Shown piece by piece: positions 10,125 to 23,100 of a DNA stretch of 64,000 bases. The notes beneath the pieces are model-generated. The model was not told the DNA's origin. It did not search any database and was given only the letters and a program-made list of their open reading frames with translations. This DNA is from Sycon ciliatum. Lineage: Eukaryota; Porifera; Calcarea; Leucosolenida; Sycettidae. Location of the stretch: NCBI RefSeq assembly GCF_964019385.1, contig NC_088644.1:42541124-42605123 (forward strand), read 5' to 3'. Position 1 is the first letter of the stretch. The number at the start of each line of letters is the position of its first letter. The position numbers and the translations under genes are program-made.

Positions 10125-11170
10125 GGGGGCACATCACCCAAAAATTTCATATGGCATTCAATTGACCGTAACTTTGGTGTTTCTCAGTGGATTTGAGTGA
10201 AATTTTGACCACACACTCCTGCCACTATGCTGGCCCTCAGGACATGATTTACAAGTTCTTGCGCCTCACTGACAGGCTTTCCAGGCCGGAAAAACTCAAA
10301 TTTCCGGCATAGTGCTACGGTGTGCGAGCCACCCAGGAGCCAAACAAATGCATTTACATTTTTTTCACATTTTCGTGCCCATTCTGTCCGTGCGCGGGAC
10401 CCAAACCTAAAACAAGTCCAGAAGCAGCCATGGGTGGTGGGGTAGGGCCCCTCAACGTGGCCCTGGAATCTGTCACAACGGAACGAGTGGGCGTTCTTTC
10501 ACGGACTCCCACAGACCCAAGTCAATTTTTGAATTTTTTTAGGTTTGGCACGTGCTACGAGGTCGTACCTTTGATACAACATCCAGTGCTGGGACCTCCA
10601 CAGCAAGCCATTTCCACAGCGCTGCACACCAAATCCAGGATGCCCTCAGAAACCGGCAAAGACTGCCACTCACGTTTCACTACTGCCTAGTACTGAATCC
10701 TACCTGACTTCTTGACACGACTCAAACTTGCCAAAGTCACTAAATCAACGTCAACTACAATAATCAAGCCACATATCTGCAACGTCACGAGGGTGCTGGC
10801 AAAAGTCCTGCTGCACGGCGGCGGGCTTCGCCCGCCGCCGTGCAGCCCAATACGTGGTTTTTTAACGTGATTTTTTGGACTTTTTTGGACTTGGGGCAAA
10901 ATTCTGCACACTTTCGCGTGTTTCCATAATACGACAAGTTGCGCACGGTCTGCTCACATTCAAATACAGTGCTGCCAACAAATGACAGCATGCAACAAAA
11001 AAATCTTTCCTTGCAAGGGCACATTTTCGGCCATAACTCTTGAACGGCTGGTCAGATAGGGACACAGTTTTCAGAGAATTTGCAGCTATTCATGCTCTTT
11101 CAACTGACGTAGCACTCAATATGAATTTACAAATTCGATTTTTCAGCGAATTTTTGGGTGATGTGCCCCC
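10125..11170. mobile_element. Representative unit (copy 1): non-autonomous TTAA-type DNA transposon
   Basis: 1,046 bp with 22-bp perfect terminal inverted repeats (10125-10146 and 11149-11170). It begins directly at a TTAA inside a LINE reading frame, which gives an empty-site-like left flank. Subterminal sequence next to both ends is AT-rich with no further inverted repetition. The element contains the hairpin at 10811-10845. It encodes no recognisable protein, so mobilisation would need a transposase in trans. Confidence 0.75.
10811..10845. repeat. GC-rich 35-bp internal hairpin, repeated in every unit
   Basis: 16-bp perfect arms (CTGCACGGCGGCGGGC and its complement) around a TTC loop. It recurs every 1,050 bp, for example at 11861-11895 and 12911-12945, unchanged in the copies read. 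It stands out against the AT-rich surroundings. Confidence 0.9.
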
Positions 11171-11196
11171 TTAAGGGGGCACATCACCCAAAAATT
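11149..11196. repeat. 48-bp perfect palindrome at unit junction
   Basis: Right terminal repeat of copy 1 (22 bp), TTAA, left terminal repeat of copy 2 (22 bp). The centre reads GTGCCCCCTTAAGGGGGCAC. The same junction occurs 21 times in the array. Confidence 0.95.
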
Positions 11197-14100
11197 TCAT
11201 ATGGCATTCAATTGACCGTAACTTTGGTGTTTCTCAGTGGATTTGAGTGAAATTTTGACCACACACTCCTGCCACTATGCTGGCCCTCAGGACATGATTT
11301 ACAAGTTCTTGCGCCTCACTGACAGGCTTTCCAGGCCGGAAAAACTCAAATTTCCGGCATAGTGCTACGGTGTGCGAGCCACCCAGGAGCCAAACAAATG
11401 CATTTACATTTTTTTCACATTTTCGTGCCCATTCTGTCCGTGCGCGGGACCCAAACCTAAAACAAGTCCAGAAGCAGCCATGGGTGGTGGGGTAGGGCCC
11501 CTCAACGTGGCCCTGGAATCTGTCACAACGGAACGAGTGGGCGTTCTTTCACGGACTCCCACAGACCCAAGTCAATTTTTGAATTTTTTTAGGTTTGGCA
11601 CGTGCTACGAGGTCGTACCTTTGATACAACATCCAGTGCTGGGACCTCCACAGCAAGCCATTTCCACAGCGCTGCACACCAAATCCAGGATGCCCTCAGA
11701 AACCGGCAAAGACTGCCACTCACGTTTCACTACTGCCTAGTACTGAATCCTACCTGACTTCTTGACACGACTCAAACTTGCCAAAGTCACTAAATCAACG
11801 TCAACTACAATAATCAAGCCACATATCTGCAACGTCACGAGGGTGCTGGCAAAAGTCCTGCTGCACGGCGGCGGGCTTCGCCCGCCGCCGTGCAGCCCAA
11901 TACGTGGTTTTTTAACGTGATTTTTTGGACTTTTTTGGACTTGGGGCAAAATTCTGCACACTTTCGCGTGTTTCCATAATACGACAAGTTGCGCACGGTC
12001 TGCTCACATTCAAATACAGTGCTGCCAACAAATGACAGCATGCAACAAAAAAATCTTTCCTTGCAAGGGCACATTTTCGGCCATAACTCTTGAACGGCTG
12101 GTCAGATAGGGACACAGTTTTCAGAGAATTTGCAGCTATTCATGCTCTTTCAACTGACGTAGCACTCAATATGAATTTACAAATTCGATTTTTCAGCGAA
12201 TTTTTGGGTGATGTGCCCCCTTAAGGGGGCACATCACCCAAAAATTTCATATGGCATTCAATTGACCGTAACTTTGGTGTTTCTCAGTGGATTTGAGTGA
12301 AATTTTGACCACACACTCCTGCCACTATGCTGGCCCTCAGGACATGATTTACAAGTTCTTGCGCCTCACTGACAGGCTTTCCAGGCCGGAAAAACTCAAA
12401 TTTCCGGCATAGTGCTACGGTGTGCGAGCCACCCAGGAGCCAAACAAATGCATTTACATTTTTTTCACATTTTCGTGCCCATTCTGTCCGTGCGCGGGAC
12501 CCAAACCTAAAACAAGTCCAGAAGCAGCCATGGGTGGTGGGGTAGGGCCCCTCAACGTGGCCCTGGAATCTGTCACAACGGAACGAGTGGGCGTTCTTTC
12601 ACGGACTCCCACAGACCCAAGTCAATTTTTGAATTTTTTTAGGTTTGGCACGTGCTACGAGGTCGTACCTTTGATACAACATCCAGTGCTGGGACCTCCA
12701 CAGCAAGCCATTTCCACAGCGCTGCACACCAAATCCAGGATGCCCTCAGAAACCGGCAAAGACTGCCACTCACGTTTCACTACTGCCTAGTACTGAATCC
12801 TACCTGACTTCTTGACACGACTCAAACTTGCCAAAGTCACTAAATCAACGTCAACTACAATAATCAAGCCACATATCTGCAACGTCACGAGGGTGCTGGC
12901 AAAAGTCCTGCTGCACGGCGGCGGGCTTCGCCCGCCGCCGTGCAGCCCAATACGTGGTTTTTTAACGTGATTTTTTGGACTTTTTTGGACTTGGGGCAAA
13001 ATTCTGCACACTTTCGCGTGTTTCCATAATACGACAAGTTGCGCACGGTCTGCTCACATTCAAATACAGTGCTGCCAACAAATGACAGCATGCAACAAAA
13101 AAATCTTTCCTTGCAAGGGCACATTTTCGGCCATAACTCTTGAACGGCTGGTCAGATAGGGACACAGTTTTCAGAGAATTTGCAGCTATTCATGCTCTTT
13201 CAACTGACGTAGCACTCAATATGAATTTACAAATTCGATTTTTCAGCGAATTTTTGGGTGATGTGCCCCCTTAAGGGGGCACATCACCCAAAAATTTCAT
13301 ATGGCATTCAATTGACCGTAACTTTGGTGTTTCTCAGTGGATTTGAGTGAAATTTTGACCACACACTCCTGCCACTATGCTGGCCCTCAGGACATGATTT
13401 ACAAGTTCTTGCGCCTCACTGACAGGCTTTCCAGGCCGGAAAAACTCAAATTTCCGGCATAGTGCTACGGTGTGCGAGCCACCCAGGAGCCAAACAAATG
13501 CATTTACATTTTTTTCACATTTTCGTGCCCATTCTGTCCGTGCGCGGGACCCAAACCTAAAACAAGTCCAGAAGCAGCCATGGGTGGTGGGGTAGGGCCC
13601 CTCAACGTGGCCCTGGAATCTGTCACAACGGAACGAGTGGGCGTTCTTTCACGGACTCCCACAGACCCAAGTCAATTTTTGAATTTTTTTAGGTTTGGCA
13701 CGTGCTACGAGGTCGTACCTTTGATACAACATCCAGTGCTGGGACCTCCACAGCAAGCCATTTCCACAGCGCTGCACACCAAATCCAGGATGCCCTCAGA
13801 AACCGGCAAAGACTGCCACTCACGTTTCACTACTGCCTAGTACTGAATCCTACCTGACTTCTTGACACGACTCAAACTTGCCAAAGTCACTAAATCAACG
13901 TCAACTACAATAATCAAGCCACATATCTGCAACGTCACGAGGGTGCTGGCAAAAGTCCTGCTGCACGGCGGCGGGCTTCGCCCGCCGCCGTGCAGCCCAA
14001 TACGTGGTTTTTTAACGTGATTTTTTGGACTTTTTTGGACTTGGGGCAAAATTCTGCACACTTTCGCGTGTTTCCATAATACGACAAGTTGCGCACGGTC

Positions 14101-17100
14101 TGCTCACATTCAAATACAGTGCTGCCAACAAATGACAGCATGCAACAAAAAAATCTTTCCTTGCAAGGGCACATTTTCGGCCATAACTCTTGAACGGCTG
14201 GTCAGATAGGGACACAGTTTTCAGAGAATTTGCAGCTATTCATGCTCTTTCAACTGACGTAGCACTCAATATGAATTTACAAATTCGATTTTTCAGCGAA
14301 TTTTTGGGTGATGTGCCCCCTTAAGGGGGCACATCACCCAAAAATTTCATATGGCATTCAATTGACCGTAACTTTGGTGTTTCTCAGTGGATTTGAGTGA
14401 AATTTTGACCACACACTCCTGCCACTATGCTGGCCCTCAGGACATGATTTACAAGTTCTTGCGCCTCACTGACAGGCTTTCCAGGCCGGAAAAACTCAAA
14501 TTTCCGGCATAGTGCTACGGTGTGCGAGCCACCCAGGAGCCAAACAAATGCATTTACATTTTTTTCACATTTTCGTGCCCATTCTGTCCGTGCGCGGGAC
14601 CCAAACCTAAAACAAGTCCAGAAGCAGCCATGGGTGGTGGGGTAGGGCCCCTCAACGTGGCCCTGGAATCTGTCACAACGGAACGAGTGGGCGTTCTTTC
14701 ACGGACTCCCACAGACCCAAGTCAATTTTTGAATTTTTTTAGGTTTGGCACGTGCTACGAGGTCGTACCTTTGATACAACATCCAGTGCTGGGACCTCCA
14801 CAGCAAGCCATTTCCACAGCGCTGCACACCAAATCCAGGATGCCCTCAGAAACCGGCAAAGACTGCCACTCACGTTTCACTACTGCCTAGTACTGAATCC
14901 TACCTGACTTCTTGACACGACTCAAACTTGCCAAAGTCACTAAATCAACGTCAACTACAATAATCAAGCCACATATCTGCAACGTCACGAGGGTGCTGGC
15001 AAAAGTCCTGCTGCACGGCGGCGGGCTTCGCCCGCCGCCGTGCAGCCCAATACGTGGTTTTTTAACGTGATTTTTTGGACTTTTTTGGACTTGGGGCAAA
15101 ATTCTGCACACTTTCGCGTGTTTCCATAATACGACAAGTTGCGCACGGTCTGCTCACATTCAAATACAGTGCTGCCAACAAATGACAGCATGCAACAAAA
15201 AAATCTTTCCTTGCAAGGGCACATTTTCGGCCATAACTCTTGAACGGCTGGTCAGATAGGGACACAGTTTTCAGAGAATTTGCAGCTATTCATGCTCTTT
15301 CAACTGACGTAGCACTCAATATGAATTTACAAATTCGATTTTTCAGCGAATTTTTGGGTGATGTGCCCCCTTAAGGGGGCACATCACCCAAAAATTTCAT
15401 ATGGCATTCAATTGACCGTAACTTTGGTGTTTCTCAGTGGATTTGAGTGAAATTTTGACCACACACTCCTGCCACTATGCTGGCCCTCAGGACATGATTT
15501 ACAAGTTCTTGCGCCTCACTGACAGGCTTTCCAGGCCGGAAAAACTCAAATTTCCGGCATAGTGCTACGGTGTGCGAGCCACCCAGGAGCCAAACAAATG
15601 CATTTACATTTTTTTCACATTTTCGTGCCCATTCTGTCCGTGCGCGGGACCCAAACCTAAAACAAGTCCAGAAGCAGCCATGGGTGGTGGGGTAGGGCCC
15701 CTCAACGTGGCCCTGGAATCTGTCACAACGGAACGAGTGGGCGTTCTTTCACGGACTCCCACAGACCCAAGTCAATTTTTGAATTTTTTTAGGTTTGGCA
15801 CGTGCTACGAGGTCGTACCTTTGATACAACATCCAGTGCTGGGACCTCCACAGCAAGCCATTTCCACAGCGCTGCACACCAAATCCAGGATGCCCTCAGA
15901 AACCGGCAAAGACTGCCACTCACGTTTCACTACTGCCTAGTACTGAATCCTACCTGACTTCTTGACACGACTCAAACTTGCCAAAGTCACTAAATCAACG
16001 TCAACTACAATAATCAAGCCACATATCTGCAACGTCACGAGGGTGCTGGCAAAAGTCCTGCTGCACGGCGGCGGGCTTCGCCCGCCGCCGTGCAGCCCAA
16101 TACGTGGTTTTTTAACGTGATTTTTTGGACTTTTTTGGACTTGGGGCAAAATTCTGCACACTTTCGCGTGTTTCCATAATACGACAAGTTGCGCACGGTC
16201 TGCTCACATTCAAATACAGTGCTGCCAACAAATGACAGCATGCAACAAAAAAATCTTTCCTTGCAAGGGCACATTTTCGGCCATAACTCTTGAACGGCTG
16301 GTCAGATAGGGACACAGTTTTCAGAGAATTTGCAGCTATTCATGCTCTTTCAACTGACGTAGCACTCAATATGAATTTACAAATTCGATTTTTCAGCGAA
16401 TTTTTGGGTGATGTGCCCCCTTAAGGGGGCACATCACCCAAAAATTTCATATGGCATTCAATTGACCGTAACTTTGGTGTTTCTCAGTGGATTTGAGTGA
16501 AATTTTGACCACACACTCCTGCCACTATGCTGGCCCTCAGGACATGATTTACAAGTTCTTGCGCCTCACTGACAGGCTTTCCAGGCCGGAAAAACTCAAA
16601 TTTCCGGCATAGTGCTACGGTGTGCGAGCCACCCAGGAGCCAAACAAATGCATTTACATTTTTTTCACATTTTCGTGCCCATTCTGTCCGTGCGCGGGAC
16701 CCAAACCTAAAACAAGTCCAGAAGCAGCCATGGGTGGTGGGGTAGGGCCCCTCAACGTGGCCCTGGAATCTGTCACAACGGAACGAGTGGGCGTTCTTTC
16801 ACGGACTCCCACAGACCCAAGTCAATTTTTGAATTTTTTTAGGTTTGGCACGTGCTACGAGGTCGTACCTTTGATACAACATCCAGTGCTGGGACCTCCA
16901 CAGCAAGCCATTTCCACAGCGCTGCACACCAAATCCAGGATGCCCTCAGAAACCGGCAAAGACTGCCACTCACGTTTCACTACTGCCTAGTACTGAATCC
17001 TACCTGACTTCTTGACACGACTCAAACTTGCCAAAGTCACTAAATCAACGTCAACTACAATAATCAAGCCACATATCTGCAACGTCACGAGGGTGCTGGC

Positions 17101-20100
17101 AAAAGTCCTGCTGCACGGCGGCGGGCTTCGCCCGCCGCCGTGCAGCCCAATACGTGGTTTTTTAACGTGATTTTTTGGACTTTTTTGGACTTGGGGCAAA
17201 ATTCTGCACACTTTCGCGTGTTTCCATAATACGACAAGTTGCGCACGGTCTGCTCACATTCAAATACAGTGCTGCCAACAAATGACAGCATGCAACAAAA
17301 AAATCTTTCCTTGCAAGGGCACATTTTCGGCCATAACTCTTGAACGGCTGGTCAGATAGGGACACAGTTTTCAGAGAATTTGCAGCTATTCATGCTCTTT
17401 CAACTGACGTAGCACTCAATATGAATTTACAAATTCGATTTTTCAGCGAATTTTTGGGTGATGTGCCCCCTTAAGGGGGCACATCACCCAAAAATTTCAT
17501 ATGGCATTCAATTGACCGTAACTTTGGTGTTTCTCAGTGGATTTGAGTGAAATTTTGACCACACACTCCTGCCACTATGCTGGCCCTCAGGACATGATTT
17601 ACAAGTTCTTGCGCCTCACTGACAGGCTTTCCAGGCCGGAAAAACTCAAATTTCCGGCATAGTGCTACGGTGTGCGAGCCACCCAGGAGCCAAACAAATG
17701 CATTTACATTTTTTTCACATTTTCGTGCCCATTCTGTCCGTGCGCGGGACCCAAACCTAAAACAAGTCCAGAAGCAGCCATGGGTGGTGGGGTAGGGCCC
17801 CTCAACGTGGCCCTGGAATCTGTCACAACGGAACGAGTGGGCGTTCTTTCACGGACTCCCACAGACCCAAGTCAATTTTTGAATTTTTTTAGGTTTGGCA
17901 CGTGCTACGAGGTCGTACCTTTGATACAACATCCAGTGCTGGGACCTCCACAGCAAGCCATTTCCACAGCGCTGCACACCAAATCCAGGATGCCCTCAGA
18001 AGCCGGCAAAGACTGCCACTCACGTTTCACTACTGCCTAGTACTGAATCCTACCTGACTTCTTGACACGACTCAAACTTGCCAAAGTCACTAAATCAACG
18101 TCAACTACAATAATCAAGCCACATATCTGCAACGTCACGAGGGTGCTGGCAAAAGTCCTGCTGCACGGCGGCGGGCTTCGCCCGCCGCCGTGCAGCCCAA
18201 TACGTGGTTTTTTAACGTGATTTTTTGGACTTTTTTGGACTTGGGGCAAAATTCTGCACACTTTCGCGTGTTTCCATAATACGACAAGTTGCGCACGGTC
18301 TGCTCACATTCAAATACAGTGCTGCCAACAAATGACAGCATGCAACAAAAAAATCTTTCCTTGCAAGGGCACATTTTCGGCCATAACTCTTGAACGGCTG
18401 GTCAGATAGGGACACAGTTTTCAGAGAATTTGCAGCTATTCATGCTCTTTCAACTGACGTAGCACTCAATATGAATTTACAAATTCGATTTTTCAGCGAA
18501 TTTTTGGGTGATGTGCCCCCTTAAGGGGGCACATCACCCAAAAATTTCATATGGCATTCAATTGACCGTAACTTTGGTGTTTCTCAGTGGATTTGAGTGA
18601 AATTTTGACCACACACTCCTGCCACTATGCTGGCCCTCAGGACATGATTTACAAGTTCTTGCGCCTCACTGACAGGCTTTCCAGGCCGGAAAAACTCAAA
18701 TTTCCGGCATAGTGCTACGGTGTGCGAGCCACCCAGGAGCCAAACAAATGCATTTACATTTTTTTCACATTTTCGTGCCCATTCTGTCCGTGCGCGGGAC
18801 CCAAACCTAAAACAAGTCCAGAAGCAGCCATGGGTGGTGGGGTAGGGCCCCTCAACGTGGCCCTGGAATCTGTCACAACGGAACGAGTGGGCGTTCTTTC
18901 ACGGACTCCCACAGACCCAAGTCAATTTTTGAATTTTTTTAGGTTTGGCACGTGCTACGAGGTCGTACCTTTGATACAACATCCAGTGCTGGGACCTCCA
19001 CAGCAAGCCATTTCCACAGCGCTGCACACCAAATCCAGGATGCCCTCAGAAACCGGCAAAGACTGCCACTCACGTTTCACTACTGCCTAGTACTGAATCC
19101 TACCTGACTTCTTGACACGACTCAAACTTGCCAAAGTCACTAAATCAACGTCAACTACAATAATCAAGCCACATATCTGCAACGTCACGAGGGTGCTGGC
19201 AAAAGTCCTGCTGCACGGCGGCGGGCTTCGCCCGCCGCCGTGCAGCCCAATACGTGGTTTTTTAACGTGATTTTTTGGACTTTTTTGGACTTGGGGCAAA
19301 ATTCTGCACACTTTCGCGTGTTTCCATAATACGACAAGTTGCGCACGGTCTGCTCACATTCAAATACAGTGCTGCCAACAAATGACAGCATGCAACAAAA
19401 AAATCTTTCCTTGCAAGGGCACATTTTCGGCCATAACTCTTGAACGGCTGGTCAGATAGGGACACAGTTTTCAGAGAATTTGCAGCTATTCATGCTCTTT
19501 CAACTGACGTAGCACTCAATATGAATTTACAAATTCGATTTTTCAGCGAATTTTTGGGTGATGTGCCCCCTTAAGGGGGCACATCACCCAAAAATTTCAT
19601 ATGGCATTCAATTGACCGTAACTTTGGTGTTTCTCAGTGGATTTGAGTGAAATTTTGACCACACACTCCTGCCACTATGCTGGCCCTCAGGACATGATTT
19701 ACAAGTTCTTGCGCCTCACTGACAGGCTTTCCAGGCCGGAAAAACTCAAATTTCCGGCATAGTGCTACGGTGTGCGAGCCACCCAGGAGCCAAACAAATG
19801 CATTTACATTTTTTTCACATTTTCGTGCCCATTCTGTCCGTGCGCGGGACCCAAACCTAAAACAAGTCCAGAAGCAGCCATGGGTGGTGGGGTAGGGCCC
19901 CTCAACGTGGCCCTGGAATCTGTCACAACGGAACGAGTGGGCGTTCTTTCACGGACTCCCACAGACCCAAGTCAATTTTTGAATTTTTTTAGGTTTGGCA
20001 CGTGCTACGAGGTCGTACCTTTGATACAACATCCAGTGCTGGGACCTCCACAGCAAGCCATTTCCACAGCGCTGCACACCAAATCCAGGATGCCCTCAGA

Positions 20101-23100
20101 AACCGGCAAAGACTGCCACTCACGTTTCACTACTGCCTAGTACTGAATCCTACCTGACTTCTTGACACGACTCAAACTTGCCAAAGTCACTAAATCAACG
20201 TCAACTACAATAATCAAGCCACATATCTGCAACGTCACGAGGGTGCTGGCAAAAGTCCTGCTGCACGGCGGCGGGCTTCGCCCGCCGCCGTGCAGCCCAA
20301 TACGTGGTTTTTTAACGTGATTTTTTGGACTTTTTTGGACTTGGGGCAAAATTCTGCACACTTTCGCGTGTTTCCATAATACGACAAGTTGCGCACGGTC
20401 TGCTCACATTCAAATACAGTGCTGCCAACAAATGACAGCATGCAACAAAAAAATCTTTCCTTGCAAGGGCACATTTTCGGCCATAACTCTTGAACGGCTG
20501 GTCAGATAGGGACACAGTTTTCAGAGAATTTGCAGCTATTCATGCTCTTTCAACTGACGTAGCACTCAATATGAATTTACAAATTCGATTTTTCAGCGAA
20601 TTTTTGGGTGATGTGCCCCCTTAAGGGGGCACATCACCCAAAAATTTCATATGGCATTCAATTGACCGTAACTTTGGTGTTTCTCAGTGGATTTGAGTGA
20701 AATTTTGACCACACACTCCTGCCACTATGCTGGCCCTCAGGACATGATTTACAAGTTCTTGCGCCTCACTGACAGGCTTTCCAGGCCGGAAAAACTCAAA
20801 TTTCCGGCATAGTGCTACGGTGTGCGAGCCACCCAGGAGCCAAACAAATGCATTTACATTTTTTTCACATTTTCGTGCCCATTCTGTCCGTGCGCGGGAC
20901 CCAAACCTAAAACAAGTCCAGAAGCAGCCATGGGTGGTGGGGTAGGGCCCCTCAACGTGGCCCTGGAATCTGTCACAACGGAACGAGTGGGCGTTCTTTC
21001 ACGGACTCCCACAGACCCAAGTCAATTTTTGAATTTTTTTAGGTTTGGCACGTGCTACGAGGTCGTACCTTTGATACAACATCCAGTGCTGGGACCTCCA
21101 CAGCAAGCCATTTCCACAGCGCTGCACACCAAATCCAGGATGCCCTCAGAAACCGGCAAAGACTGCCACTCACGTTTCACTACTGCCTAGTACTGAATCC
21201 TACCTGACTTCTTGACACGACTCAAACTTGCCAAAGTCACTAAATCAACGTCAACTACAATAATCAAGCCACATATCTGCAACGTCACGAGGGTGCTGGC
21301 AAAAGTCCTGCTGCACGGCGGCGGGCTTCGCCCGCCGCCGTGCAGCCCAATACGTGGTTTTTTAACGTGATTTTTTGGACTTTTTTGGACTTGGGGCAAA
21401 ATTCTGCACACTTTCGCGTGTTTCCATAATACGACAAGTTGCGCACGGTCTGCTCACATTCAAATACAGTGCTGCCAACAAATGACAGCATGCAACAAAA
21501 AAATCTTTCCTTGCAAGGGCACATTTTCGGCCATAACTCTTGAACGGCTGGTCAGATAGGGACACAGTTTTCAGAGAATTTGCAGCTATTCATGCTCTTT
21601 CAACTGACGTAGCACTCAATATGAATTTACAAATTCGATTTTTCAGCGAATTTTTGGGTGATGTGCCCCCTTAAGGGGGCACATCACCCAAAAATTTCAT
21701 ATGGCATTCAATTGACCGTAACTTTGGTGTTTCTCAGTGGATTTGAGTGAAATTTTGACCACACACTCCTGCCACTATGCTGGCCCTCAGGACATGATTT
21801 ACAAGTTCTTGCGCCTCACTGACAGGCTTTCCAGGCCGGAAAAACTCAAATTTCCGGCATAGTGCTACGGTGTGCGAGCCACCCAGGAGCCAAACAAATG
21901 CATTTACATTTTTTTCACATTTTCGTGCCCATTCTGTCCGTGCGCGGGACCCAAACCTAAAACAAGTCCAGAAGCAGCCATGGGTGGTGGGGTAGGGCCC
22001 CTCAACGTGGCCCTGGAATCTGTCACAACGGAACGAGTGGGCGTTCTTTCACGGACTCCCACAGACCCAAGTCAATTTTTGAATTTTTTTAGGTTTGGCA
22101 CGTGCTACGAGGTCGTACCTTTGATACAACATCCAGTGCTGGGACCTCCACAGCAAGCCATTTCCACAGCGCTGCACACCAAATCCAGGATGCCCTCAGA
22201 AACCGGCAAAGACTGCCACTCACGTTTCACTACTGCCTAGTACTGAATCCTACCTGACTTCTTGACACGACTCAAACTTGCCAAAGTCACTAAATCAACG
22301 TCAACTACAATAATCAAGCCACATATCTGCAACGTCACGAGGGTGCTGGCAAAAGTCCTGCTGCACGGCGGCGGGCTTCGCCCGCCGCCGTGCAGCCCAA
22401 TACGTGGTTTTTTAACGTGATTTTTTGGACTTTTTTGGACTTGGGGCAAAATTCTGCACACTTTCGCGTGTTTCCATAATACGACAAGTTGCGCACGGTC
22501 TGCTCACATTCAAATACAGTGCTGCCAACAAATGACAGCATGCAACAAAAAAATCTTTCCTTGCAAGGGCACATTTTCGGCCATAACTCTTGAACGGCTG
22601 GTCAGATAGGGACACAGTTTTCAGAGAATTTGCAGCTATTCATGCTCTTTCAACTGACGTAGCACTCAATATGAATTTACAAATTCGATTTTTCAGCGAA
22701 TTTTTGGGTGATGTGCCCCCTTAAGGGGGCACATCACCCAAAAATTTCATATGGCATTCAATTGACCGTAACTTTGGTGTTTCTCAGTGGATTTGAGTGA
22801 AATTTTGACCACACACTCCTGCCACTATGCTGGCCCTCAGGACATGATTTACAAGTTCTTGCGCCTCACTGACAGGCTTTCCAGGCCGGAAAAACTCAAA
22901 TTTCCGGCATAGTGCTACGGTGTGCGAGCCACCCAGGAGCCAAACAAATGCATTTACATTTTTTTCACATTTTCGTGCCCATTCTGTCCGTGCGCGGGAC
23001 CCAAACCTAAAACAAGTCCAGAAGCAGCCATGGGTGGTGGGGTAGGGCCCCTCAACGTGGCCCTGGAATCTGTCACAACGGAACGAGTGGGCGTTCTTTC

